Source: AP-15 sp963700185
Lineage (GTDB): Bacteria; Pseudomonadota; Alphaproteobacteria; ATCC43930; CGMCC-115725
DNA length: 64,000 bases
Assembly (NCBI GenBank): GCA_963700185.1
Contig: CAVOWP010000030.1
Span: 620,001-684,000 of the forward strand
Reading direction: 5' to 3'
Under the pieces are notes generated by a model. The model saw nothing but the letters and a program-made list of their open reading frames with translations. It had not been told where the DNA came from and did no database searches. Both the position numbers and the translations under genes were made by a program. Within the stretch, counting starts at the first letter, position 1. Every line of letters starts with the position of its first letter. Positions 17,549 through 26,920 of this stretch are shown one piece after another.

Positions 17549-19252
17549 ATGCGGCCAAGCGCACGGCGGCGATGGCAACTCGATCTGTCGGCGCCGCTCT
17601 TCGTGCTGCTCGGCGGGTTTCTGTGCGGGCTCGTGCTGCTGCCATTGGGATGGCTCGGGTGGTATAGCGTCACTGACGCAAACGGCGCCCTGAGCCTCGC
17701 CAATTTTACGCGCCTGGCAACCGATCCGACGTTTATTGGCCCGTATCTCACGGCGCTCGGCATAGCGGCGAGCGTGGCCGCCGGCGCGACTATATTGGCT
17801 GTCCCGCTCGCCTGGCTCGTGGCCCGCACCGATCTGCCGCTGCGGAGCGCGATCCGCGCCCTCGTCACCGCCTCTTTCGTAACCCCGCCCTTTCTCGGTG
17901 CGATCGCCTGGGAAATCCTCGCGGCGCCGAACAGCGGCATCCTCAACCAATGGTACCGCGCAATATTCGGGCTCGATCCCTACGAACATCTGTTCGACAT
18001 CTATACGGCCGAGGGCCTGATATTTGTGATGGCGTGCTACAGCTTTCCGTACATTTTCGTACTGTTGACGAACGCTCTCGACAATATTCCAGTGGAGCTC
18101 GAAGAGGCCTCGGCGATCCTCGGCGGCACCCGGCCGGCGACATTGCGCAGGGTGACATTGCCGATGGTCTTGCCGGCGCTGCTCGCCGGCGCGCTTGTCG
18201 CCTTTCTGCAAGCATTGACCCAGTTCGGCACCCCGGCGATCCTCGCCTTACCGGCGGGCTTTCACGTCATCACGACGAAGATCTGGGCGCTCTTCCAGTA
18301 TCCCCCGGACCCCCACCTTGCGGCAGCCGCGGCATTGCCATTGCTGCTGCTGACGATACTGCTGCTGCAAGGACGGAAATGGCTGCTTGGCCGGCGCAGT
18401 TATGCCGTCATTGGCGGCAAGAGCGGCGCGCCGCGTCGGATCGGGCTCGGTATTTGGCGATGGCCGGCGCTGGCCTTTGCGCTCGCGGTCCTCGCTCTGC
18501 CTATCCTGCTTCCCTACGCGGCGTTGATAAAGACGGCAATCGTTCGCACACCGTCGGACCCGCTGACCCTCGACACTCTGACGTTGCACAATATCCGCTT
18601 CGTATTTCTCGAATTCTCACAGACGCGCCAGGCTCTCTGGAACACCGTTCTTCTCGGCGTTCTCGCTGCAACGGGCGGCACGTTCCTCGCTCTGACCGTC
18701 AGCTACGTCACGCAGCGCGGCCTCGTACCCGGGCACCGGTTTCTCGGCTTTCTTGCGACTGCACCGATCGCCATCCCCGGGATCGTCCTCGGCGTCGGGC
18801 TTTTCCTCAGCTACACCCGCCCGCCGCTGGTGCTCTACGGCACCTTGTGGATTCTGCTCTTGGCCTTTCTGACAATCGAGCTGCCGGCGGGATATCAGCA
18901 ACTGCAAGCCGCTTTTCGCGGCTTGCACCCGGAGCTCGAAGAGGCCGGCCGAATCTTCGGCGCGACCCGGCTGCGCGTGTTGTGGCGGATCACCGCGCCG
19001 CTGCTTCGAACCAGCGTGATCGCAACCTGGTGCTTTGTCTTTATCGGCGTCATTCGCGAATTGTCGGCGACGATCATGTTGACCACTGCCCAAACCAAGG
19101 TCGTCTCGGTCATCATATACGACCTCAACGAAAGCGGCGATCTCGGCGCGATCTCCGTCTTGGGGATCACGCTCCTCGCGATCACTTTTCTCGTAGTGGG
19201 CATCGCAACCCGGCTGCCGGGGCTCGGCCGCCCGCAGGAGCGTTTGGTTTGA
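17549..19252 (+). CDS. ABC importer permease, two fused permease domains (FbpB-like)
   Basis: 567 residues from ATG 17549 (preceded by CTGGAGA); an upstream extension of the frame reads through the repeat and is rejected. About twelve membrane segments are visible, and two EAA loops mark the two permease halves: ELEEASAILGGTRPATLRRVTLPMVLPALL near residue 185 and ELEEAGRIFGATRLRVLWRITAPLL near residue 463. This fused organisation is typical for ferric-iron-type importers. It is the last gene of the 14272-19252 operon and converges with the aminotransferase. Confidence 0.9.
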   Translation: MRPSARRRWQLDLSAPLFVLLGGFLCGLVLLPLGWLGWYSVTDANGALSLANFTRLATDPTFIGPYLTALGIAASVAAGATILAVPLAWLVARTDLPLRSAIRALVTASFVTPPFLGAIAWEILAAPNSGILNQWYRAIFGLDPYEHLFDIYTAEGLIFVMACYSFPYIFVLLTNALDNIPVELEEASAILGGTRPATLRRVTLPMVLPALLAGALVAFLQALTQFGTPAILALPAGFHVITTKIWALFQYPPDPHLAAAAALPLLLLTILLLQGRKWLLGRRSYAVIGGKSGAPRRIGLGIWRWPALAFALAVLALPILLPYAALIKTAIVRTPSDPLTLDTLTLHNIRFVFLEFSQTRQALWNTVLLGVLAATGGTFLALTVSYVTQRGLVPGHRFLGFLATAPIAIPGIVLGVGLFLSYTRPPLVLYGTLWILLLAFLTIELPAGYQQLQAAFRGLHPELEEAGRIFGATRLRVLWRITAPLLRTSVIATWCFVFIGVIRELSATIMLTTAQTKVVSVIIYDLNESGDLGAISVLGITLLAITFLVVGIATRLPGLGRPQERLV

Positions 19253-19290
19253 AATCCCCGGCCGCCCCCGACCCGAACCAGGCCCGGTGA

Positions 19291-20700
19291 TTACTGTGCC
19301 AACTGCCGCAACTCGGGCATTGCGCGTTCCAAACCACGCGTGAAGCGCTCGACGACCTCGTCGATCTCGGTGCGCGTGATGCAGAGCGGCGGTGAGAAAG
19401 AGGTGATCGCGCCGTAGGGCAGGGCGCGCACCAGCAGGCCCTCCTCGAGCGCCTCGCGGGCGACGATGCGGTGGGGTTGGGTTTGCGCGTCGAAAAACCG
19501 GCGGGCCTTTTTGTCGGCAACGAATTCGACCGCGACCATCAAGCCGGCGCCGCGGACATCGCCGATAAAGGGGTTGTCTGAGAGCCGCTCGCGCAATTGG
19601 TCACATAAGCAAGTACCCATCTCGGCGGAATTCTCGATGAGGCCCTCGCGCTCCATTATGTCGAGATTGGCCAAACCAACGGCCCCGCCGACCGGGTGCC
19701 CCGAATAGGTGAAGCCGTGCATCAGCGGCCCCATTTCCGGCGAAGCGTCGCGCAATTCCTCCCAGATCTTCTCTGAGATCACCGACGCCGAGAGCGGGAA
19801 GTAGGCGCTCGTTATGCCCTTGGCGAGTGTCACGATGTCCGGCTTCAGACCGAACCGACCCGTCGCGAACCAGGACCCGGTGCGGCCGAAACCGGTGATC
19901 ACCTCGTCGGCGATGAACAGGATGTCGTGCTCCGCGAGAAGCTCCTCGACCCGGTCGAAATAGCCTTTGGGCGGCAGGAAAACGCCGCCCGTGCCCATGA
20001 TCGGCTCGGCGATAAAGGCGGCTATCGTCTCCGCCCCCTCGCGCGCAATCAGCGCCTCGAGGTCGCCCACCATGCGGGTGGTGAAGGCCTCCTCGTCTTC
20101 GCCCTTCTCCGCGAAACGGTAGAAATGCGGGCAGGAGGTGTGCAGGACCCCCTCGATCGGCAGATCGAACGCCTTGTGAAAGGCCGCGATGCCGGTGAGG
20201 CTCCCGGCGGCATAGGTCAAGCCGTGATAGCTGCCGAGCCGCGATATCACCTTCTTCTTTTGCGGCCGGCCGAGTAGATTGTTGTAATAGCGAACCAGCT
20301 TGAAATTGGTGTCGTTGGCGTCCGAGCCCGAAGTGCCGAAGAACATCTTCGACAGATGCCCAGCGTCGGCCTTCTCGCGGAAGAGGGTCAGCACACGGTC
20401 GGCGAGCCGGATAATCGGCTCATTCGAATGCGAGCTGAAGGTGTGGTAATAGCCGAGGTCGCGCATGGCCTGCGCCGCGGCTTCGCCGAGCTCCGCGCGC
20501 CCGTAGCCGATGTTGACGCACCACAATCCGGCACCGCAATCGATCAGCTCGCGGCCTTGCCGGTCCTTGACCCTGACCCCGGAACCCCCGGCAATGATCG
20601 TTGGGCCGTTCTTCAGGTGATCGGCGATCGAGGTCGCCGGGTGGATCAGGCTCTGCCGGTCCATTTCCTCGAGCGAATAATTTTGTACAAAGTTCGGCAT
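19291..20700 (-). CDS. Class III PLP aminotransferase (omega-amino acid:pyruvate type)
   Basis: 469 residues. The PLP phosphate loop is MFFGTSGSDANDTNFKLVRYYNN. The Asp that pairs with the pyridine nitrogen is in ILFIADEVITGFGRTG, and the Schiff-base Lys is in IVTLAKGITSAYFPLSA. The fold family includes omega-transaminases and also the lyase PbfA (1-hydroxy-2-aminoethylphosphonate), so a role in amine or phosphonate degradation is possible but unproven. The start has an AGGAGAG ribosome binding site. It is 12 bases downstream of hisI on the same strand. Confidence 0.88.
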   Translation of the reverse strand: MPNFVQNYSLEEMDRQSLIHPATSIADHLKNGPTIIAGGSGVRVKDRQGRELIDCGAGLWCVNIGYGRAELGEAAAQAMRDLGYYHTFSSHSNEPIIRLADRVLTLFREKADAGHLSKMFFGTSGSDANDTNFKLVRYYNNLLGRPQKKKVISRLGSYHGLTYAAGSLTGIAAFHKAFDLPIEGVLHTSCPHFYRFAEKGEDEEAFTTRMVGDLEALIAREGAETIAAFIAEPIMGTGGVFLPPKGYFDRVEELLAEHDILFIADEVITGFGRTGSWFATGRFGLKPDIVTLAKGITSAYFPLSASVISEKIWEELRDASPEMGPLMHGFTYSGHPVGGAVGLANLDIMEREGLIENSAEMGTCLCDQLRERLSDNPFIGDVRGAGLMVAVEFVADKKARRFFDAQTQPHRIVAREALEEGLLVRALPYGAITSFSPPLCITRTEIDEVVERFTRGLERAMPELRQLAQ

Positions 20701-20712
20701 AACTCTCTCCTG

Positions 20713-21144
20713 TCAGAGCGGTCGCCTGTTGCTCGTCATCCTCCCGTCGTCCGCGGGGTAAAGAATTTCCGGCGGGACTTCGGGCTCGGCGATAATGGCC
20801 CAGTCGCCATCCCGCCAGGCGCGGAAAAAGCAGCTGCGACGACCGGTGTGACAGGCGACGCCTTGCTGATCGACCAGCAGCAGCACCGTATCGCCGTCGC
20901 AATCGAGGCGGAGCTCGCGCAACAGCTGAACCTGCCCGGAGGTCTCGCCCTTTCGCCAGAGCTTGGCGCGCGACCGCGACCAATAGCAGGCGCGGCCCTC
21001 GGCGAGGCTCACCCGCACCGCCTCGCGGTTCATCCAGGCCAGCATCAGGATTTCGCCGGTATTGTGTTGCTGGGCGACGGCCGGCACGAGACCGTCGGGC
21101 CCAAACCTGATCGCGGCCAACGCATTTTCGACCTTATCCTGCAC
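20713..21144 (-). CDS. hisI: Phosphoribosyl-AMP cyclohydrolase
   Basis: 143 residues from GTG 21144, preceded by AAGGGACGAGG. An ATG at 21180 is an alternative. Motifs are GEILMLAWMNREAV, YWSRSRAKLWRKGETSG, the metal-binding Asp cluster LDCDGDT and the zinc cysteines in QQGVACHTGRRSCFF. It opens the ring of phosphoribosyl-AMP in histidine biosynthesis (third step). No other his gene is in the window. It is transcribed with the aminotransferase downstream. Confidence 0.93.
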   Translation of the reverse strand: MQDKVENALAAIRFGPDGLVPAVAQQHNTGEILMLAWMNREAVRVSLAEGRACYWSRSRAKLWRKGETSGQVQLLRELRLDCDGDTVLLLVDQQGVACHTGRRSCFFRAWRDGDWAIIAEPEVPPEILYPADDGRMTSNRRPL

Positions 21145-21514
21145 CTGCCTCGTCCCTTCTGCCGGTTGCCCCCCTCGCATCACCGGATTAGGGTAGCGAG
21201 ACAACAAAAACAACACCGGGTAAAGGCAGCATCGTAGGGCATGCACACATCTCGCCGGGCCGGTGAGGACTCCTCTCCGCCCTTTAGGGGGGAGAGGAAG
21301 GGGCCCACGCCGCAGGCGTGGGAAGGTGAGGTGGGCGATGGCGACCGCTCGGAATTCCCCACCTCAACCCGGCCCTCTCCGCTTCCAGGGGCGGAGAGGG
21401 AGATGCTATTTCCTCTGTCACCCCAGAATTGACATGAAATGTGCATGCGCAAGCGCTTTCGCGGGAGCGGCCGGTATTGCAACGGGTTTCGAATATTTGC
21501 CAAGGGCAAATCCA
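21145..21514. other. Intergenic region with inverted GC-rich repeat
   Basis: No gene is seen here. From 21268 to about 21402 lie facing copies of a REP-like sequence: CTCTCCGCCCTTTAGGGGGG on one side and CCCTCTCCGCTTCCAGGGGC on the other, with GTGAGGTGGG facing CCCACCTCAACC. The central hairpin is CCCACGCCGCAGGCGTGGG (21303-21321). Promoters for hisI (minus) and the binding protein at 21515 (plus) must lie here. Confidence 0.6.
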
Positions 21515-22699
21515 ATGAAACTTTCAGCAATTTTCAGTCTTACCGCCGTACTGGTCCTGTCCACGACAGCTTCTGCCGAGATGTCGGGCGATAACGTCAA
21601 GATCGGCATTCTCACTGACATGTCCGGGATCTATTCCGATATCGGCGGGCCGGGGTCGGTCGAGGCGGCGCGAATGGCAATCGCCGATTTTGGCGGAAGC
21701 GTCAACGTCAAGAAGATCGAGCTGATCAGCGCCGACCATCAGAACAAGCCGGATGTCGGCTCGGCGATCGCCGCCCAGTGGTTCGGCAATGACGGCGTCG
21801 ATGTTATTGTCGACGTGCCGAACTCGAGCGTGGCGCTCGCCGTGCAGCAGGTCGCCCGCAACAAGAACAAGGTGCTCCTGATATCGGGCGCCGCGGCTTC
21901 CGACCTGACCGGCAAGGCCTGCTCGCCGACCTCGGTGCACTGGACCTACGACACGCTGGCATTGGCGAACGGCACTGGCGCCGCCATCGTCAAAGCCGGC
22001 GGCGACACCTGGTTCTTCATCACCGCGGATTACGCCTTTGGCCATAACCTCGAACGGGATACGTCGAGAGTCGTCGAGGAATACGGCGGCGTAGTGCTGG
22101 GCTCGGTCCTGGCGCCGCTAGGGACCGCGGATTTCTCCTCTTATTTGCTGCAGGCGCAAAACTCCAAGGCAAAGATCATCGGCCTCGCCAACGCCGGCGG
22201 CGACACGATCAACTCGATCAAGCAGGCCGGCGAGTTCGGCATCGTCGAGGGCGGACAAAAGCTCGCCGGGCTCCTCGTCTTTATTTCCGATATTGACAGC
22301 CTCGGGCTGCAGGCAGCGCACGGGCTGCAGCTGACCTCGGCCTTTTATTGGAACCAGAACGACCAAACGCGTGCCTGGTCCAGGCGCTTTATGAACAAGA
22401 TGAAGCGCGAGCCGACAATGGTCCAAGCCGGAGTGTACGGCGCGGTCATGCACTATCTCGCCGCAATCAAGGCGACCGGCAGCGACGACGGCCCGACCGT
22501 CGTCGTCAAACAGATGAAAGCGACTCCGGTCAACGACTTCATGACCAAGAACGGCAAGATCCGCGAGGACGGCACCCTCGTCCGCGATATGTATCTGTTC
22601 GAGGTCAAGAAACCTTCAGAAGTCAAAAGGTCCATGGGACTACTACAAGCAGATCGCAGTGATCCCTGGCGAGAAAGCCTTCAAGCTGCCCGGACCTAA
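21515..22699 (+). CDS. ABC importer binding protein, Leu/Ile/Val type (Peripla_BP_6), frameshifted at the 3' end
   Basis: 394 residues from ATG 21515; the frame upstream of it crosses repeats. A signal peptide (LSAIFSLTAVLVLSTTASA) is followed by VKIGILTDMSGIYSDIGGPGSVEAARMAI, the usual start of type I branched-chain amino acid, amide or urea receptors. Homologues end KGPWDYYK...CPLVK. Here that ending is found in the +1 frame after an AAAA run at 22625-22628 (PWDYYKQIAVIPGEKAFKLP, stop 22722-22724). Thus one extra A replaces about the last 30 residues. No permease or ATPase genes are adjacent, so it is an orphan receptor or a decaying remnant. Confidence 0.82.
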   Translation: MKLSAIFSLTAVLVLSTTASAEMSGDNVKIGILTDMSGIYSDIGGPGSVEAARMAIADFGGSVNVKKIELISADHQNKPDVGSAIAAQWFGNDGVDVIVDVPNSSVALAVQQVARNKNKVLLISGAAASDLTGKACSPTSVHWTYDTLALANGTGAAIVKAGGDTWFFITADYAFGHNLERDTSRVVEEYGGVVLGSVLAPLGTADFSSYLLQAQNSKAKIIGLANAGGDTINSIKQAGEFGIVEGGQKLAGLLVFISDIDSLGLQAAHGLQLTSAFYWNQNDQTRAWSRRFMNKMKREPTMVQAGVYGAVMHYLAAIKATGSDDGPTVVVKQMKATPVNDFMTKNGKIREDGTLVRDMYLFEVKKPSEVKRSMGLLQADRSDPWRESLQAART

Positions 22700-22836
22700 C
22701 CAATGCCCGCTGGTCAAGGGCTGAAGACGCGTCGTCAGCAGCCGCGTTTCCTGCTGGCATAATCCGGAACAATGAAAATGGGTCAGTGTTGTCCGTGCGT
22801 CGTCGCAGTCGCTGCCCTTGCGAATAGGAGATCATC

Positions 22837-23619
22837 ATGCCGGAAACTGTCGTCATCACCGGGGCATCAGCGGGGGTCGGGCGCGCAACGGCGCATGCCT
22901 TTGCGGCGCACGGGGCGCGGATTGGGCTGATGGCACCGCGGCACCCAGGGGCTGCAGGCCGCAGCAGCGGAGGTCGAAAAGCGCGGCGGAAAGGCGCTGG
23001 CGCAGCCTCTCGACGTCGCCGATCCGGATGCCGTCGAAGCGGCAGCCGACAACGTCGAGAACCGGTTCGGCCCGATCGACATCTGGGTGAATTGCGCAAT
23101 GGCGACGATCTTCGCCCCGTTTCATAGCATCTCGCCCGAAGAGTATCGCCGCGCGACCGAGGTGACCTATCTCGATTTTGCTTATGGCACGATGGCCGCC
23201 TTGAAGCGAATGCGGCCGCGCAACCGCGGGACTATCGTCCAGGTCGGCTCAGCCCTCAGCTATCGCGCCATACCGCTGCAATCGGCATATTGCGGCGCCA
23301 AATTCGCGATCCGCGGGTTCACCGACAGCCTGCGGACAGACTGCTTCATGACGCGGTCGATGTGCACCTTGTCATGGTCCAGATGCCGGCGCTCAACACG
23401 CCGCAGTTTGATTGGGCCCGAAACAAGATGAGCCGCCGGCCGTAGCCGGTCCCGCCGATCTTTCAGCCCGAAATCCTCGGATCCGGTGTTGCAACTGCCG
23501 TCGCGGTAAAACCCGGTCATCGGCTCGGTGCAGCATTCGGCGAGCGGCTCGCCGAAAACGTTTCGTGCTCGTTCATCTTCGGTTCCTCAAAGAATTTGGT
23601 CGGGCGGGAGTGCGGTTGA
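22837..23619 (+). pseudogene. SDR-family dehydrogenase, degraded
   Basis: Starts at ATG 22837 with an AGGAGA ribosome binding site and the SDR motif VVITGASAGVGRATAHAFA. One extra C at 22936-22937 shifts the frame; the next frame reads LQAAAAEVEKRGGKALAQPL and continues through WVNCAMATIFAPFHSISPEEY, the Ser in QVGSALSYRAIP and the catalytic YCGAK. A base is missing after 23340, after which VDVHLVMVQMPALNTPQFDW reads in a third frame to TAG at 23443, where Gln (CAG) is expected; read-through would continue to 23619. Two indels and a nonsense codon make this a pseudogene. Confidence 0.8.
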
Positions 23620-23791
23620 GGCCCGTACACTGCGGCCGCGCCACGAGATTTTCCAACGATATACGCAATTTAGCCACCGGATAAATGGAATAGTCAGTCG
23701 TATCCAATTATGTTCCGTGCGGAGACTGGCAAAGGGGACGCGATTTCACCACAGTCAGCCAAAAGAAACTTTCAGGAGAAAGTAGTCGATC

Positions 23792-24916
23792 ATGCGGGCT
23801 TGCAGAACATCGGCGATGTTCGCGGCCAATAAGCGCTCCCCAAGCGCGGTCGCGGCTGTAGTCTTGGTGAACCTCGCGGTTCAGCCGCTAACAGCGCGAA
23901 GTGCGACTTACGACTATATGGCGCCGCAGGTTGCTCCGCCGATTGCGGCCAGTCTCGGAACCGCGCAGATCGCTTCGATATTGAACGAGACGGCCCCCAA
24001 CAAGCCCTACCTCGTCGCTTATCAGTTGACCACGACGGACGCCCACGACAACATCGCCGGCGCCGCGCCCTTAAAAGTTGTCCCGACCGACAATTCGCTG
24101 CACCCCTATCTCGGGGTCTTTCACAACCAGATCAACAGCACGCAATTTGCGACGTATCTCGGCTACTCGACCGATCTGCGGGTCTGGCACACGATGGGCC
24201 AGATACACAGTCCCGCGAGCCAGCCCGATTTGCGGATTCTCCCCGACGACAGCGTCGTCTACGCGGAAGAATACAACCCCTCCGGCCGGCCTTACGTCAG
24301 AGTGCACTATTACGGCAATGGCACCACCAGCGGGCTCGAGGCATTGATCGCCAACCCGGCCGTGGCGCCGACGCAAGCGATTACACTGCCGGGAACGGAC
24401 CTTGCCAAGGCCGACGGGACGCCCGAATTCGGACGCATCACTTACAGTGGCGCAATCGCGAGCTCGACGCTCGAAGTCACCCATCATTATTACGATCTTG
24501 GCCAGCGCGATATGGAGGCCGACGGCACCTTGGCCAATTTCAAGACCTGGTCGAGCCCGTCGGATGCGACGGTCAACAATCTGGTGACCAATGCCGGCGG
24601 CAACGGCAAGATTGGTGATCGAGAGGTCTTCGAGGTCGGATCGCAGGTGTTCGAGGTCGTCGAGGCGCAGGTAACTCCGACATCGAGCAGCGACTATGGT
24701 TCCTGGCGGCTCTTCCTGGTCAACCAGACGGCGAGCACAGTTCAAAAGCTCAGCCCCGCGCTCTCCGGAGGGGCTCAGTCGCTCGGCAACCCGACCGTCT
24801 CGTTCGTGACATTGCCGACCGGGCGGCCTGCACTTGTGTTCACCTGCTTCGTTTTCGGCGCCAACAACGGCACAACGCCGCCCGGCGGCCACATGTTCGT
24901 CTATCCCCTCGAATAG
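23792..24916 (+). CDS. Secreted protein of unknown function, possible beta-propeller
   Basis: 374 residues starting at ATG 23792 with a CAGGAGAAAG ribosome binding site. A signal peptide (AVAAVVLVNLAVQPLTARSA) ends near residue 38. The rest is rich in short beta strands and in Asn, Thr, Ser and aromatic residues. Segments such as YLGYSTDLRVWHTMGQI, DLRILPDDSVVYAEEYN and YGSWRLFLVNQ resemble blades of five-bladed-propeller glycosidase-like proteins. I see no confident catalytic signature. It is a lone gene flanked by an SDR pseudogene and convergent gshB, and the base composition is slightly less GC-extreme than its neighbours. Confidence 0.75.
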   Translation: MRACRTSAMFAANKRSPSAVAAVVLVNLAVQPLTARSATYDYMAPQVAPPIAASLGTAQIASILNETAPNKPYLVAYQLTTTDAHDNIAGAAPLKVVPTDNSLHPYLGVFHNQINSTQFATYLGYSTDLRVWHTMGQIHSPASQPDLRILPDDSVVYAEEYNPSGRPYVRVHYYGNGTTSGLEALIANPAVAPTQAITLPGTDLAKADGTPEFGRITYSGAIASSTLEVTHHYYDLGQRDMEADGTLANFKTWSSPSDATVNNLVTNAGGNGKIGDREVFEVGSQVFEVVEAQVTPTSSSDYGSWRLFLVNQTASTVQKLSPALSGGAQSLGNPTVSFVTLPTGRPALVFTCFVFGANNGTTPPGGHMFVYPLE

Positions 24917-24998
24917 GAAAGGGCCCTGAAACAGGTGGCGCGTGACAATGTGACCGGCGCGCGCTGAGCTGCTTGCACCCAAATCCTCTGGTTTCGGG

Positions 24999-25967
24999 TT
25001 ACGCGGGGGTGCGGTTGGCGCGCTCGTCGAGGCGCGTTTCGATCGCGTCCCAAATCCTCGGTGCGATCTCGATGCCGTCGAGCCGCGCGATCTCCTGGAT
25101 GCCGGTCGGGGAGGTGACGTTGATCTCGGTCAGCCAATCGCCGATCACGTCGATCCCGACAAAAACCAGCCCCTGAGCGCGCAAGGTCGGCCCGATCGCC
25201 GCGCAGATCTCGCGGTCCCGGGCGGTCAGCTCGGTCTTGACCGGGCGCGCGCCGACATGAAGGTTGGCGCGCGCCTCGCCCTCCGGCGGCACGCGCAGCA
25301 CCGCGCCCATCGCTTCGCCTTCCACCAGGATGATGCGCTTGTCGCCCTGGCGCACTTCCGGGATATAGCGCTGCACCATGACCGGCTCACGCTGGATCAA
25401 CTCGTAAATTTCCAACAGCGCCGTCAGGTTCTCGTCGCCTGGCCGCAGCCGGAATACGCCGGCCCCGCCATTGCCGAACAGCGGCTTCAGGATGATGTCC
25501 TCATGCTCTCTCCAGAATGCGCGGATTGCGTCGCGATCCCGGGTCAACAAGGTCGGCGGCATCAGCTCCTTGAAGCGCAGCACGAAGAGCTTCTCCGGCG
25601 CGTTGCGCACCGCGGCGGGATGGTTGACGACGAGCGGTCCGTTTTCCGGCAACAATTCCAGCAGATGCGTCGCGGTGATATAGGCCATGTCGAAGGGCGG
25701 ATCCTGGCGCATCAGGATGACATCGACACCGGCCAGGTCGAGCTCCTCGAACGAGCCGAAGCGGTGGTGGTTGCCCTGTCTCCGCATGACTTCGAGCGGC
25801 CGCGCGCGGGCGTAGAGCCGCCCGTCGTGAAGCGTCAGGGCATCGGGCAGATAATGAAACAGCGCATGCCCGCGGGCCTGCGCTTCGAGGGCGAGAGCAA
25901 AGGTCGAATCCGCATCGATATTGATCGTATCGATCGGATCCATCTGGATCGCGACGGCGAGAGCCAT
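24999..25967 (-). CDS. gshB: Glutathione synthetase
   Basis: 322 residues. It has the GshB N-terminal domain (MALAVAIQMDPIDTINIDADSTFALALEAQ) and an ATP-grasp domain with ILKPLFGNGGAGVFR, VMVQRYIPEVRQGDKRIILVEG, and VFVGIDVIGDWLTEINVTSPTGIQEI. It joins gamma-glutamylcysteine and glycine using ATP in the cytosol. It lies downstream of the SirB1, BON, yraN and rsmI genes on the same strand, as is common in alphaproteobacteria. Confidence 0.96.
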   Translation of the reverse strand: MALAVAIQMDPIDTINIDADSTFALALEAQARGHALFHYLPDALTLHDGRLYARARPLEVMRRQGNHHRFGSFEELDLAGVDVILMRQDPPFDMAYITATHLLELLPENGPLVVNHPAAVRNAPEKLFVLRFKELMPPTLLTRDRDAIRAFWREHEDIILKPLFGNGGAGVFRLRPGDENLTALLEIYELIQREPVMVQRYIPEVRQGDKRIILVEGEAMGAVLRVPPEGEARANLHVGARPVKTELTARDREICAAIGPTLRAQGLVFVGIDVIGDWLTEINVTSPTGIQEIARLDGIEIAPRIWDAIETRLDERANRTPA

Positions 25968-26059
25968 GCCGACCTCCTAGACACCTCGGCGTGACAACTT
26001 TCCCTCCTTGCCCTTGGGGCGGAGAGGGTCGGGGCGAGGGAAATTCTCCCCCGAAAAAT

Positions 26060-26908
26060 TCAATTCAATTTCGACCGCAGCTGCTGCAGCAGCGCGGCGG
26101 CCTGATGCCGTGCTATGCCGTCCGGAGCGCGCAGGACGACCTGCTCGAGCGCGGCGGCGGCCGAACGCATGTTGCCGAGCCTTGAGTGCAATAATCCCGC
26201 CTCGCGCCACAGCTCGGCAAGGTCGGGAGCCAGCATCAGCATGGTCTCCACAACAATGACCGTCCGATCATAACGCTCCGCCTGGATGAGGCGCGCCTTT
26301 AGGTTATTCTGCAGGCGCAGCAGCACGTCACGGTCCGACACCGGACTATAATGCTCGGTCTGAAGCTCGCTGTCGTTGCCGGCGGTCGCCTTCAACAGCT
26401 CGCGCAGCTCGGCTGCAGTGCAGATTCGGCCGCCGTGGAACGGGTCGAGGATCAGCCGCTCGGGACCGTCCGACAAACGGACCAGAAAATGGCCGGGGAA
26501 GGCGAGCCCGACAGTCTCCCACCCCTGGGCGCGGCCGGCGTGCATGTAGAGAATGCCGAGCGCGATCGGCAGACCCTTCCGGCGGTCGACCACGCGCATC
26601 AGATTGGCATTCTGCAGGTCGTCATAGGTCAACGCATCGCCGGAGTACCCGTATTTCAGAAGCACGATCTCGTTGAGCGCGCGGGCTCGCTCGGCGAGAT
26701 CGCCGGCCGCCTCGGGATGGCTGCCGACATCGCGGGCGAGCAGTTGCAAATGCTCGCGGTAATGCGCGGGGCCGACCCGCGGACGTTCGAACGAGGCGAG
26801 CGCCAAGGCCGCCTCGGCGATCGGCAAGATGCGTTCGCCGGAGGCACCGAGTTCGCGCAGGAAATTTGCGCAGGTCTGTGGATCGTATCGCTCCGGCGGC
26901 TGGATCAT
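26060..26908 (-). CDS. SirB1-family protein (transglutaminase-like with TPR)
   Basis: 282 residues. The SirB1 N-terminal domain shows ALNEIVLLKYGYSGDALTYDDLQNANLMRVVDRRKGLPIALGILY, followed by AFPGHFLVRLSDG and LILDPFHGGR. The C-terminal ~90 residues form TPR-like helices (LRLQNNLKARLIQ, AELWREAGLLHSRLGNMRSA). Function is poorly known; the fold is transglutaminase-like but the Cys of the catalytic triad is not evident. It sits between the BON lipoprotein and gshB. Confidence 0.88.
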   Translation of the reverse strand: MIQPPERYDPQTCANFLRELGASGERILPIAEAALALASFERPRVGPAHYREHLQLLARDVGSHPEAAGDLAERARALNEIVLLKYGYSGDALTYDDLQNANLMRVVDRRKGLPIALGILYMHAGRAQGWETVGLAFPGHFLVRLSDGPERLILDPFHGGRICTAAELRELLKATAGNDSELQTEHYSPVSDRDVLLRLQNNLKARLIQAERYDRTVIVVETMLMLAPDLAELWREAGLLHSRLGNMRSAAAALEQVVLRAPDGIARHQAAALLQQLRSKLN

Positions 26909-26920
26909 CCTTCCCTTATA

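Noticed and set aside
22600..22724. Programmed frameshift at the end of the binding-protein gene
   Set aside because: AAAA followed by AGG is not a typical slippery heptamer with a stimulatory element, and other genes nearby carry random indels; mutation or sequencing error is simpler.
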